Positions 14,540-22,377 of a stretch of 33,900 nucleotides of DNA are shown one piece after another. The notes below the pieces were generated by a model. It was not told the DNA's origin. It ran no database searches and was given only the letters and a program-made list of their open reading frames with translations. The stretch covers positions 274-34,173 of the forward strand of contig NZ_AOID01000012.1 in assembly GCF_000337195.1 (NCBI RefSeq), written 5' to 3'. Position 1 is the stretch's first letter; each line of letters begins with the position of its first letter. The position numbers and the translations under genes were made by a program. The stretch is from Natrinema versiforme JCM 10478 (GTDB taxonomy: Archaea > Halobacteriota > Halobacteria > Halobacteriales > Natrialbaceae).

Positions 14540-14620
14540 TACGGTTTGCTGTAACGATTTATCGGCGCGACCGCAGGCCGAATCACGTTCGCGCCGGAAA
14601 TGACTTACAGCAGACCGTAT
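14539..14620. repeat. 82-bp nested palindrome between convergent genes
   Basis: The outer arms TACGGTTTGCTGTAA (14540-14554) and TTACAGCAGACCGTA (14605-14619) match with one G-T wobble and are extended by A/T at the ends. The inner arms CGGCGCGA (14563-14570) and TCGCGCCG (14589-14596) match perfectly with an 18-base loop. The spacers are symmetrical (8 and 8 bases) and contain ATTT/AAAT. It fills nearly the whole gap between sirR and the minus-strand phospholipase D-like gene. It could act as a bidirectional terminator or be a dispersed palindromic element. Confidence 0.7.
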
Positions 14621-14625
14621 GACGC

Positions 14626-16455
14626 TTACTTTTCGTTTCCGGACCCCGGCTCGACCGGATCGATGTCCCCGACTTCGGGACGGTCGCCGAATCGAATGTA
14701 GCGACGCCCGATGAGCGCGGCGGCCGCGAGGGCGACGGCGACCGCCACGGCCAGCCCGACCGGGAACGACCACGAGTCGCCCGACCAGTCGGCGTCGAAC
14801 ACGTCGGCGTAGTAGCCCGCAACTTCGTCCCCGTGAAGCGCGACGAGCACTTCGCGGTTGTTCTCGAGCGAGTTCCCATTCCAGTTCGCGCTCCCGACGA
14901 CCGCGATTTCGCGGTCGATCACGACGCCCTTAGCGTGGATCTTCTCGAACCGGTCGGTGTCCTCGACGAGGCGGACCTCGAGCGGGATGTCTTCCTGCTC
15001 GGCGACCCGCTCGAGGTCGGCCGCCAGCGCCTCGTTCTCGTCGGCGTTGTACCACGTCGATCCGAGCAGGATCCGGACATCGACGCCGCGGCGGGCCGCC
15101 GCGAGCGTCTCCTCGAGCACCGAGACGTCGGCGGCGATACTGGGCTGGATGACGAGGATTTCGTCGTCAGCGCCGGCCAGCAGTTCCTGCAACCGCCGGT
15201 CGGCGTTGTCCGGCGCGAGCAGGAGTTCGGCCGACTCGACGGGGATCGTCGCCGCCTCGTGATTCGTCGGGAATTCGGCGCTCGAATCGGTGGCCGCGAA
15301 GTCCTGACTGTCTTCCTCGACGAACGAGGTGGTCGTGCGATAGGTATCGCCGGACACCGTATCCCGACCCTCGAAGTCGGCACGGAAGACGGCCGCGAGG
15401 TCGGCTGCGAGGGTTTCGTCCGCAAGCCGGACGCCCCAGCCGCGGCTGCTCTCGCCGCCGACGCCCGACGGCTTCCAGTTCTCGCTGGTGACCAGCACGC
15501 GGTCGTCGGCGACGGCGTATTTTGGGTGATGGTATCGGTACCGTGCGGCCTCCCCGCCGATGGCTCGCACCTCGACGCCGCCTGCCTCGAGCGTCTCGAT
15601 GACACCCTCGGTCGGTGCCGGGGTTCCGCCGACCGGGCTCGCCTCGAGGAGCACCCTGACGTCGACGCCGCGCTCGGCCGCGGCGACGAGGTCGGCGGCG
15701 ATCGCGTCGGAGGTGACGGTGTAGCCGGCTAGCAGGAGCCGGTCGTCGGCGTTTCGAATCGTTTCTCGCGGGACCTCGGGCTCGTCGGGGAGAACGAACG
15801 CCGTGGCGTCGTCGATCTCGCTGCTCGAGACGGGGAGACAGGTCGCGTCACGCGGCCACCACTGGCCCTGCGTCGGCCGCTCGTCGCCGTCACTGGCGGT
15901 TCGGTACCACTGTTCCGCGGTCGGTGCGCGCTCGTAGGCGACCGAATCGATCGTGGCCGTCGCGTTTCGCAGCCGGAGGTCGTCCCCGTCGGTCGCGAGT
16001 TGGAGATGGCCCTCGAGTTCGAGGACCGGCGCGTCGGTCAGCGTCTGCGTGACGTTCGGAGCCGTGCTCACCGCGACGCGTCCGGAAACCGTCTCGTTCG
16101 GCAGTGTCGCCGTCGTGTGGCCGTCCGTGAGTGTCACGTTCTCGAGGCGGGTTTCGGGCGGCGTCTCGAGGACGACGAACTCGCCGACGTTCCCGTCGGT
16201 CGTGGGGTTCGGATAGAGGCCGGCGATCCGCGGTTCCGTCGGTGCGCTAGCGGTCGAGACGTTCGCATCGCCCGCTCGCGGCGGACAGGCGAGCGCAGTC
16301 GCGTTCGCGGCTGGTTGGGCGGACGCTCGAGCAGTTGCTCGGTCGACTACCGCCGGTTCGGGTTCGGTGGCGATCGCAAACCCCGCCAGTAGCGCGGTCC
16401 CGGCGACGAGTCCACAGACGACTACGGCCGCGACCGCGGCTCGACGGGTGTCCAT
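14626..16455 (-). CDS. Secreted, membrane-anchored phospholipase D-like protein
   Basis: This 609-residue protein belongs to the phospholipase D superfamily (lipases and nucleases). Two HKD active sites are present: HHPKYAVADDRVLVTSENW near residue 307 and HAKGVVIDREIAVVGSANW near 505, each with the trailing Asn, so it should be active. The start at 16455 (MDTRRAAVAAVVVCGLVAG) gives a clean signal peptide; the frame upstream of it is Arg/Pro shadow sequence. Residues about 60-140 (PRIAGLYPNPTTDGNVGEFV) resemble a lamin-tail domain. A C-terminal transmembrane segment (about 563-585, FPVGLAVAVAVALAAAALIG) precedes a basic tail, so the enzyme faces outside while anchored. The substrate, lipid or DNA, cannot be told. 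Confidence 0.88.
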   Translation of the reverse strand: MDTRRAAVAAVVVCGLVAGTALLAGFAIATEPEPAVVDRATARASAQPAANATALACPPRAGDANVSTASAPTEPRIAGLYPNPTTDGNVGEFVVLETPPETRLENVTLTDGHTTATLPNETVSGRVAVSTAPNVTQTLTDAPVLELEGHLQLATDGDDLRLRNATATIDSVAYERAPTAEQWYRTASDGDERPTQGQWWPRDATCLPVSSSEIDDATAFVLPDEPEVPRETIRNADDRLLLAGYTVTSDAIAADLVAAAERGVDVRVLLEASPVGGTPAPTEGVIETLEAGGVEVRAIGGEAARYRYHHPKYAVADDRVLVTSENWKPSGVGGESSRGWGVRLADETLAADLAAVFRADFEGRDTVSGDTYRTTTSFVEEDSQDFAATDSSAEFPTNHEAATIPVESAELLLAPDNADRRLQELLAGADDEILVIQPSIAADVSVLEETLAAARRGVDVRILLGSTWYNADENEALAADLERVAEQEDIPLEVRLVEDTDRFEKIHAKGVVIDREIAVVGSANWNGNSLENNREVLVALHGDEVAGYYADVFDADWSGDSWSFPVGLAVAVAVALAAAALIGRRYIRFGDRPEVGDIDPVEPGSGNEK

Positions 16456-16480
16456 CGCTCCGTCTGGCCCGCCGTTCGTA

Positions 16481-16489
16481 CTTAAATCG
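16481..16489 (-). promoter_or_regulatory. TATA box of the phospholipase D-like gene
   Basis: On the minus strand this reads ATTTAAG, 26-34 bases upstream of the ATG at 16455. That supports both the chosen start and a leaderless transcript. Confidence 0.5.
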
Positions 16490-16528
16490 TCGGAGCGACC
16501 AGAACGGGTCGGCCCGTGACGGTGTGAC

Positions 16529-16535
16529 GTTAAAG
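16529..16535 (+). promoter_or_regulatory. TATA box of the small membrane protein gene
   Basis: GTTAAAG lies 25-31 bases before the ATG at 16560. It forms a divergent promoter pair with the element at 16481-16489. Confidence 0.45.
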
Positions 16536-16559
16536 GGCCCCGTCCGACACTAGTACGCC

Positions 16560-16856
16560 ATGGATCGCGAGACGGTACCACCCTCTCGAGCGGAGGTCGA
16601 AGCGCGAATTCAGCGGGTCGGCCGGTACTCCCGGGCAGTGCGTCTCGGACTGGTGATCATTCTGACCGCGTTTCTGTTGGCCGTCGGTGTCGTCCTCCCC
16701 GCGAACCTCGACAGCCCGTCGCAGGCGGTCGAGGCGATACTCATGCCGCTGACGTTCGTCGGGCTGGGCACCATCCTGTACGGGATCGGGATGCACCTCC
16801 ACCTGATGCATCTGAACCTCGTCCGGCAGTTACAGCCCGAGCGGTCAGACGACTGA
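16560..16856 (+). CDS. Small two-helix membrane protein
   Basis: This 98-residue protein has a basic/acidic N-terminal 25 residues. Two hydrophobic segments follow, at about 29-49 (LGLVIILTAFLLAVGVVLPA) and 59-78 (AILMPLTFVGLGTILYGIGM). A short His-rich juxtamembrane stretch (MHLHLMHLNLV) and a polar tail complete it. The predicted topology places both ends in the cytoplasm. It is transcribed divergently from the phospholipase D-like gene and alone on its strand. No family motif is recognised. The clustered histidines could bind metal or simply cap the helix. Confidence 0.75.
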   Translation: MDRETVPPSRAEVEARIQRVGRYSRAVRLGLVIILTAFLLAVGVVLPANLDSPSQAVEAILMPLTFVGLGTILYGIGMHLHLMHLNLVRQLQPERSDD

Positions 16857-16911
16857 TCGTCGGTTCTCCAGCCGAGCCGTTTCGAACGCGATAAAGGGTC
16901 CGTCGACGCCG

Positions 16912-18267
16912 TCAGGCCGCGGGCTCGAGGTCGGCGTTCTCGGCTTCGGCCTGGACGAGATACGCGCGGTCGTCGTCGTAGTCGGCCACGATCTCGAGGG
17001 CGTCTTGGGTGCCGATCCGGTTGAGCGCCCACGCGGCGCTGGCCCGGACGCGGTCGGAGTCGTCGTCTTCGAGGACGTCCGCGAGCGGGTCGATGGCGCG
17101 GGTATCGCCGATCAGGCCGAGCGCGCGGGCGGCCCAGCTGCGAACGTCGGCCTCGTCGGCGACGAGCTGTTGGGCGATCGGCTCGACAGCGTCCGTGGCC
17201 CCGATCTCGCCGAGCGCGCGGAACGCGGGCTGTTGGAGGTTCGGATTGGAGTCGACGTAATCGACCAGCGTCTCGACGATTTCCTCGGTCTCGACGCCGA
17301 TCTTCCCGAGGATACGCATCGCGGCCTGATCGCGACGGTTCGCCTTCTGGAGCATCGCGTCGATGGCCGGCTCCGCGCTGGAACCCATGCGCTCGAGGGA
17401 CTCCAGACAGTGTTCCTCCATGAAATCGGAGTCGAAGGTATCGAGCGCGAGCAGGATCTGATCGACGTTGCCCTGTTTCTCGTGGACCTTGAGCGCGTGC
17501 CACTCCGGCGGGAAGTCCTTGACGTGGTCGAGCACGTCGTAGTAGCCCTCGCGGCGGAGCTGTTCGCGGATCTCGAGGTCGGTCCATTCGGTCGCGTCGT
17601 CGATATCGCTCTCGAGATCGTCGGTGGCCTCGAGCAGCCCGGCGATCGTTTCGGCGTCGTCGTCGGCGTCGAGGGCGGCGTCCTCGACGGCTGTGGCCGC
17701 GTCGTCGAGGGTCGCGTCCAACTGGTCGGGGACCGTCTCGCCCTCGTTGACCAGCGTGACCGAACTGCCGAGCAGGTCGTTCAGGTCGTCAAGGAAGTCG
17801 TCGACCGCCTCGATCAGTTCGGCGTTGCCCTCCTCGGTCCAGCGGGTTCCCGTGATCGTCCCGCTCGCGCCGTCGATCTCGCCCACGACGTCCTCGCCGT
17901 AGGGACCGCGCTGGTCCTCGAGATCTGACTCGAGATCGGAGAGATCGCTCTCGATCTCGTCGTACTCGTCTTGCAGTTCCTCTTCGGGCGCGGGTTCCTC
18001 GTCTTCCTCCTCGTCCTCGTCGTCGGTCTCGCGCGGTTCCGGCACCTCGACGCTCTCGAGTTCGGTCCGGAAGGAGTCGAGGTCGGCTTCGACGACATCG
18101 AGGTCGTCTTCGGTCTCGGCTGCCTCGAGGTTCGAATCGAGTTCCTCGAGGTCGGCGGCGAGGGCCTCGAGCCGCTCGCGGATGGCCTCGAGGTCGACCG
18201 ACTGTTCCGCCTCGTCCGCTTCCCCTTCGGCGGCCGCGTCGTCACCGGTCGCCTCGTCCTCGCTCAT
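16912..18267 (-). CDS. HEAT-repeat protein with acidic coiled-coil N-terminus
   Basis: The protein has 451 residues and no signal peptide. Residues 25-140 are Glu/Asp-rich heptads (LEAIRERLEALAADLEELDS and SDLESDLEDQRG) likely to form a coiled coil with a disordered acidic spacer. From about 250 to 440, paired helices of HEAT/PBS-lyase type repeat: AFRALGEIGATDAVEPIAQQ, ARALGLIGDTRAIDPLADVL and AAWALNRIGTQDALEIVADY are clear copies. Such proteins act as adaptors in the cytoplasm. No phycobilin lyase role is implied. It lies downstream of pssA in the same direction, with a 66-base gap. The partner is unknown. Confidence 0.85.
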   Translation of the reverse strand: MSEDEATGDDAAAEGEADEAEQSVDLEAIRERLEALAADLEELDSNLEAAETEDDLDVVEADLDSFRTELESVEVPEPRETDDEDEEEDEEPAPEEELQDEYDEIESDLSDLESDLEDQRGPYGEDVVGEIDGASGTITGTRWTEEGNAELIEAVDDFLDDLNDLLGSSVTLVNEGETVPDQLDATLDDAATAVEDAALDADDDAETIAGLLEATDDLESDIDDATEWTDLEIREQLRREGYYDVLDHVKDFPPEWHALKVHEKQGNVDQILLALDTFDSDFMEEHCLESLERMGSSAEPAIDAMLQKANRRDQAAMRILGKIGVETEEIVETLVDYVDSNPNLQQPAFRALGEIGATDAVEPIAQQLVADEADVRSWAARALGLIGDTRAIDPLADVLEDDDSDRVRASAAWALNRIGTQDALEIVADYDDDRAYLVQAEAENADLEPAA

Positions 18268-18333
18268 AGTCCCACCTCGGGACGACGCCGACGCGTGACA
18301 GTGTACATACTCTACGGTCGTGTCAGCACGGCC

Positions 18334-19059
18334 CTAAGCGTTTCCATGCACGTCGACCTCGCCGGTCCGCTCGGCGTCGCCCCAGTAGAGCCACGGGCTG
18401 AGTGCCATGTAGGCGAGTCCGAGCGTCAGGAGGGCGTAGGGAAACGTTCGACCGACGACATTCGGTACGAGGATCGCGAGCGCGTGGACGACGCCCATGA
18501 TCGCGGCGTCTCGAGCCAGCAGGTCGGGGTACTGGATCCGAGAGACCATCAGGTAACAGAACGCGCCGGTGACCGCGAGGACGAGCCACGGTTGGGTCTC
18601 GCCCGCGAGGATGGCCGCGCCCAAAACGGTCGCGGCCAGCGTCGTCTGGACACCTTCGGTGTGACTGCCGGAGATGTCGTAGGCGGTGTACATCCCCAGC
18701 CGAGTCACAGCCATCGCGACGAACAGCGCACAGACCGCGGTCACGACCAGCAGCACGGGGGAGATCGCGTCGAATCCGACCTCGAGGCCGTCGGTGACGA
18801 CGACGAAGGAGAGCACTGCGGGGGCGACGGCGAAGGAGGCGACGTCGGCGAGCGAATCGAGGTACGGGCCGGCGTCGGTGCCGCCGTAGCGGCGCGCGAG
18901 GATGCCGTCGAGGCCGTCCGCGATCGCCGCCAGCAGGATGAGTCGGGCGGCGAGTTCGATGTCGACGACCGCGACGACGACCGCGACGAACCCCAGCGCG
19001 GCGTTTGCGATCGTCACCGCGTCGGCGACACCGAGCCGACCGGCGAACCGGGGAAGCAT
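18334..19059 (-). CDS. pssA: CDP-alcohol phosphatidyltransferase, archaetidylserine synthase
   Basis: This integral membrane enzyme has 241 residues and about 6-8 hydrophobic segments. The CDP-alcohol phosphotransferase signature D-x2-DG-x2-AR-x8-G-x3-D-x3-D is complete: ADGLDGILARR, then DAGPYLDSLAD (about residues 47-72). It would transfer an archaeol phosphate group from CDP-archaeol to serine. Haloarchaeal members of this type (PssA) supply archaetidylserine, precursor of archaetidylethanolamine, the lipid used when archaeosortase ArtA anchors surface proteins such as the S-layer glycoprotein. That role is from the family literature. Substrate choice between serine and another alcohol cannot be proven from sequence. 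Confidence 0.88.
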   Translation of the reverse strand: MLPRFAGRLGVADAVTIANAALGFVAVVVAVVDIELAARLILLAAIADGLDGILARRYGGTDAGPYLDSLADVASFAVAPAVLSFVVVTDGLEVGFDAISPVLLVVTAVCALFVAMAVTRLGMYTAYDISGSHTEGVQTTLAATVLGAAILAGETQPWLVLAVTGAFCYLMVSRIQYPDLLARDAAIMGVVHALAILVPNVVGRTFPYALLTLGLAYMALSPWLYWGDAERTGEVDVHGNA

Positions 19060-19137
19060 ATGCCCGGATTCGACGGGGCGTTACCTTACGTGTTTTCGTT
19101 TCCACGGGATCGCCGCTTTCGAGAACTGAACCGGGGC

Positions 19138-19146
19138 GATTATACC
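19138..19146 (+). promoter_or_regulatory. TATA box of the halocyanin gene
   Basis: GATTATACC lies 23-31 bases before the ATG at 19169, consistent with a leaderless mRNA. Confidence 0.55.
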
Positions 19147-19168
19147 GCGACTCGCCTAACGATCACGT

Positions 19169-19603
19169 ATGCAACGGCGCGTCTATCTCGCCGCCGTCGG
19201 AACCGCCGTGTCGGCCAGTCTTGCGGGGTGTTCGTCCGTCCGCAGTGCGTTCGACGACGAGTCCTGCAGCGGTGAGGACTGTTATATCGGGATGAGTCGC
19301 ACCGAGTTCACTCCCGAGAGCTACGAGGTCTCAGTCGGCGACACGGTCGTCTGGAAGAACACCAGCGAGGCCTATCACACCGTCACGGCCTACGAGAGCA
19401 AGATTCCGGACGAGGCCGAGTACTTCGCGTCGGGCGGCTACGAGAGCCAGTCGGCCGCCTACGACGCGTGGGACGACCACGGCGGCGAACTCGAGACGCG
19501 CGATACGTACGAACACACCTTCGAGGTCCCGGGCACCTACGACTACTTCTGTATCCCCCACGAGCGAGCCCAGATGGTCGGTGAAATCGTCGTTACTGAG
19601 TAA
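19169..19603 (+). CDS. Halocyanin-like blue copper lipoprotein
   Basis: The 144-residue protein starts with a short signal containing an arginine pair (MQRRVYLAAVG) and a lipobox LAGC with Cys21, so it should be a lipid-anchored extracellular protein, possibly Tat-exported. The rest is one plastocyanin-type cupredoxin domain. The type 1 copper ligands are all present: H70 (AYHTV), C128, H131 and M136 in YFCIPHERAQM. It would carry electrons at the outer membrane face, as halocyanins do. Two extra cysteines (C33, C38) near the N-terminus may form a disulphide. It is a single gene with its own promoter. Confidence 0.92.
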   Translation: MQRRVYLAAVGTAVSASLAGCSSVRSAFDDESCSGEDCYIGMSRTEFTPESYEVSVGDTVVWKNTSEAYHTVTAYESKIPDEAEYFASGGYESQSAAYDAWDDHGGELETRDTYEHTFEVPGTYDYFCIPHERAQMVGEIVVTE

Positions 19604-19722
19604 CGGCCCGCCGACGCGCCACTGTCCGGGGCGTCCCGGCACACCCACCGTACCGCACTGTACCTCGAGTCCGGTAGGGCCACGTCACGTTTATCCCCCG
19701 ACGGACGTATGTCATTGCCGTA

Positions 19723-20028
19723 ATGATCGTTATTCACGCAAGCTTTCCGCTCGACCCCGACCGCCGCGACGACGCACTCGAGTTGATCGACGACCTCGTC
19801 GCAGAGTCCCAGACCGAAGACGGCGTGATCGATTACCGGGCCGCGACGGATGTCTCCGACCCGAACCTCGTCCGGTTCTTCGAGCAGTACGAAGACGAGG
19901 CCGCGTTCGCCGAACACGGCCAGAGTGAGCACTTCCAGGAGTTCGCGGCGGCGCTCCCCGACCTCCTCGCCGGCGAACCCGACGTTACCAGATTCGACGT
20001 CGAGTCGGCAGAAGACGTCGAGGTCTGA
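19723..20028 (+). CDS. Putative ABM-domain quinol monooxygenase
   Basis: This 101-residue protein has the dimeric alpha-beta-barrel (ABM) fold. A first strand MIVIHASFPLDP is followed by helix DDALELIDDLVAESQTEDGV, strand DYRAATDVSDPNLVRFFEQY, then EDEAAFAEHGQSEHFQEFAA. The pattern of R/Y plus EQYEDEAAFAEH...SEHF is typical of the YgiN/antibiotic-biosynthesis monooxygenase group, which oxidises quinols without cofactor. The natural substrate is not predictable. A TATA-like GTTTATC at 19689-19695 suits the ATG at 19723. It is convergent with the S3Ae gene and apparently monocistronic. Confidence 0.85.
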   Translation: MIVIHASFPLDPDRRDDALELIDDLVAESQTEDGVIDYRAATDVSDPNLVRFFEQYEDEAAFAEHGQSEHFQEFAAALPDLLAGEPDVTRFDVESAEDVEV

Positions 20029-20173
20029 ACACAGGGCCACCTCACTGCCGAGGGATCAGGTTTCGGACTGTGACTGCGTTCGGAGCCGCGACGCTCTCCG
20101 GTCAGCACGCCATCGAACTGCCGCAAAATATCGAAACGGGTCTCGAGGAACTTCGAACGAATTCGCCGTCGAT

Positions 20174-20815
20174 TCAGTCGCTCGTCGCGATGTCTTCGTC
20201 GTCGACGTCGACCGCGGTCGCTTCCTCTTCGGCGACTTCCTCGGGGTGGGCCTCGAGGGTGGTCTTCTGGATCTCGACGCGTCGCAGCGGGTAGATCGTC
20301 TTGGACTCGCCGTAGATCGCCGAGGAGAGACGCCCCTCGACGACGCTGTCGACGAGTTCCTCGAAGGAGTGCTCCTCGGCGGCCTCTTCGATCATCTGGA
20401 CCATCTGTTCGCGGATGGCCTTCTCCTGGCTCGCGTCGGCCTTTTTCGTCGTGAAGGCGACGGGCTGGATCTGGACGCGGTAGTCGTCCGTCGTGAGGAC
20501 GGTGACGTAGGCCTCGATCTTGGATGCGCCGCGTCGAACGAGCGAGCGCAGGTAGTCCCGCGTCAGCGAGTGTTCGACGAATTCGGTGTAGGCGCTGTCG
20601 CTGCCCACGTCCGTGATCTTGAAGGTGAGCTTCGTGTTGTTCTCGCTTGCGTTGTTGTTGAGTTCGCCGAGCGTCGTCTCGAGCGTTCGGCCGTAGACTT
20701 TCTCCGGTTCGTCAGCGGGGGTTTCGCCGAGTTCCTGGCGGTCGAACTGCTCGGGTGCCAGAACGGTGTACCACCGCTTTTCCTGTTTCGCACGTGAAAC
20801 TGATCGTTCACTCAT
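20174..20815 (-). CDS. rps3ae: 30S ribosomal protein S3Ae (eS1)
   Basis: This 213-residue archaeal/eukaryotic-type small-subunit protein is recognised by KRWYTVLAPEQFDRQELGET near the N-terminus, GRTLETTLGELNNN near 42, FVEHSLTRDYLRSLVRRGASK, and the C-terminal IYGESKTIYPLRRVEIQKT. Its length is normal for the family apart from an acidic tail. Its ATG overlaps the stop of pcc1 (ATGA). It is the last gene of a four-gene minus-strand operon: S15, RecJ-like, Pcc1, S3Ae. Confidence 0.97.
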   Translation of the reverse strand: MSERSVSRAKQEKRWYTVLAPEQFDRQELGETPADEPEKVYGRTLETTLGELNNNASENNTKLTFKITDVGSDSAYTEFVEHSLTRDYLRSLVRRGASKIEAYVTVLTTDDYRVQIQPVAFTTKKADASQEKAIREQMVQMIEEAAEEHSFEELVDSVVEGRLSSAIYGESKTIYPLRRVEIQKTTLEAHPEEVAEEEATAVDVDDEDIATSD

Positions 20816-21144
20816 TGTGTTGTGTCGTGTTCTGAGTCGCTGTCGGTGTCGGACACAGGTCCCGTGTCCGTCGGTTCGTCGCGCTGTCCGGGTCGTCCCT
20901 GCTCGACGATATCGATCGCGACCTCGAGGTTGACGACGTAGTCGTCGACCGTCGCCCGGAGCCCGCTGGTCGTCTCGCGGTCGATCCGCGTGACGACCGC
21001 GGCCGCGTGGTCGTCGTCTCCCGTCGCGTCGCTCCGGTCGCGCTCGACGGTCGTCGTCATCTCGTCGGTGTTATCGGGGCTGAGCGCCCGCGCGAGTACG
21101 TCCGCGTCGTCGTGTTCCGTCCTGATCGTCGCGCGCCGGCTCAT
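20812..21144 (-). CDS. pcc1: KEOPS complex subunit Pcc1
   Basis: Pcc1 is the dimerising subunit of KEOPS, which makes the threonylcarbamoyl-adenosine (t6A) modification at position 37 of ANN-decoding tRNAs. The true start is the ATG at 21142-21144; the longer open frame upstream is Arg-rich shadow sequence. In this 110-residue protein the core is RATIRTEHDDADVLARALSP, then VVTRIDRETTSGLRATVDDY and VVNLEVAIDIVEQ, the usual beta-beta-alpha arrangement. The last 25 residues are a disordered acidic tail. Both ends overlap neighbours by ATGA, so it is tightly coupled to the RecJ-like gene and S3Ae. Confidence 0.9.
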   Translation of the reverse strand: MSRRATIRTEHDDADVLARALSPDNTDEMTTTVERDRSDATGDDDHAAAVVTRIDRETTSGLRATVDDYVVNLEVAIDIVEQGRPGQRDEPTDTGPVSDTDSDSEHDTTQ

Positions 21145-22373
21145 AGCAGGTCCCTCACTGCCGCGATAATCGTCGATTCGTCCACGTCGGGGTCGTATCG
21201 AAGGTAGCCGCGCCGGTGGCCGACGTCGTACTCGACGCCGGTGCCGGTCTCGGAGTTGTCGTCGGCTTCTGGGTCCGGCCCTGTTGCAGTGCCCGCGAGT
21301 TCGCGAGCGACCCCCTCGACGGTCGCGCCGAGGGAGCCGGGCTCGCGAGTCGCGATGGCGGCCTCGCCGTTTCCGACGGCGAGGACGGTCGGTTCCGGTG
21401 ACCGGGCGGCCGCCGCAACCCGTGCGACCGCTTCGACGGGGCCGTCGTCGATTCCGACGACGAAGAGCCCATCGTAGCGACCGGTCGACGCCGACTCGAG
21501 GGCCGCGTGAGCGCGGCGTCCGTACTCGCGCCACGCCTCGAGTGCGGGCTCGCGAACGTCGTGGCCCAGCACGAGCGCCGTCCCCGTTCCGGGGTCGGTT
21601 CGTGCCAGCGCCTCGAGCACGTCGGCGAAGCCGCCGAGCGTCGCGAAGGGGGCCTCGGGCGTGGCGTCGGGCCGCAACGCCCGGCCGATCGTCTCCGCGG
21701 CGGCGTCGGTAGCCTCGTCGGCACCGACGACGTCGAGTGCGACGAGCGAGCCGATCGCGCGGTGATCGTCCGCGTCGAGCGCGTCGGGATCGCCGACATC
21801 GGCGTCCGAAAGCGCCTCGCGGGCCGCGTCGGGATCGCCCGACCACGGGGCGCGAAGGCGCGTCGAGTACGCGAGCCCGTCGATCGGGTCCGCGGTCGGT
21901 ACCGCGACGCCCGGTCGCCGCTCGAGGAGATCGCGTTCGCGCGCGGTCTCGAGGAGCCACTCGCTCTCGCCCGCACCGGGGTCGCCACCACTGGCGACGA
22001 AGCCGGCGAGTGCGAGCACCGGGTCCGGCGTCGCACCGAGTTCGCGGACGAGGTCGACGGCGTCGAGTGCTGCGGGTCGGTCCGTCGCCTCGAGTTCGAG
22101 GACGTGCTCGCCGTCGGCGACCGCGTCGGCGGTGCCGACGACGACCGTCACGTCGCCGTCGTTGGTCGGCGCTCGAGCGCGCTCGGAGCGCTCCGCGACC
22201 GTCCGTCCGACGGTCACCTGAAACGGCGTCTCGCGCTCGGCGAGGGCGCTCGCGAGGAGGCCACTCGCTGCGAGTGCGTCGCCGTCAGCGCGGGCGACGA
22301 TCCGGACGAAGCCGGCGCTCTCGAGTGCGCTCGTGGCGGACACCGGCTCGGCGGATCGACCCTCGGTGGACAT
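21141..22373 (-). CDS. RecJ/DHH-like protein with degenerate active site
   Basis: This 410-residue protein occupies the place taken by RecJ-like genes between S15 and Pcc1 in haloarchaea (from memory). The N-terminal phrase VRIVARADGDALAASGLLAS aligns with RecJ motif I (H-x-D-x-DG-D), but the leading His and first Asp are replaced. No DHH triad is visible where motif III should lie (LELEATDRP). The C-terminal half (GYLRYDPDVDESTIIAAVRDL at the end) resembles the DHHA1-type nucleic-acid-binding part. It is therefore probably a non-catalytic relative, perhaps structural as Cdc45/GAN-type proteins are. The stop overlaps pcc1; S15 lies four bases upstream. Confidence 0.75.
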   Translation of the reverse strand: MSTEGRSAEPVSATSALESAGFVRIVARADGDALAASGLLASALAERETPFQVTVGRTVAERSERARAPTNDGDVTVVVGTADAVADGEHVLELEATDRPAALDAVDLVRELGATPDPVLALAGFVASGGDPGAGESEWLLETARERDLLERRPGVAVPTADPIDGLAYSTRLRAPWSGDPDAAREALSDADVGDPDALDADDHRAIGSLVALDVVGADEATDAAAETIGRALRPDATPEAPFATLGGFADVLEALARTDPGTGTALVLGHDVREPALEAWREYGRRAHAALESASTGRYDGLFVVGIDDGPVEAVARVAAAARSPEPTVLAVGNGEAAIATREPGSLGATVEGVARELAGTATGPDPEADDNSETGTGVEYDVGHRRGYLRYDPDVDESTIIAAVRDLL

Positions 22374-22377
22374 CTAC

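Noticed and set aside
16456-16581. Longer N-terminus for the phospholipase D-like gene
   Set aside because: It would bury the signal peptide behind 42 Arg/Pro/Gly-rich residues and run past its TATA element at 16481-16489.
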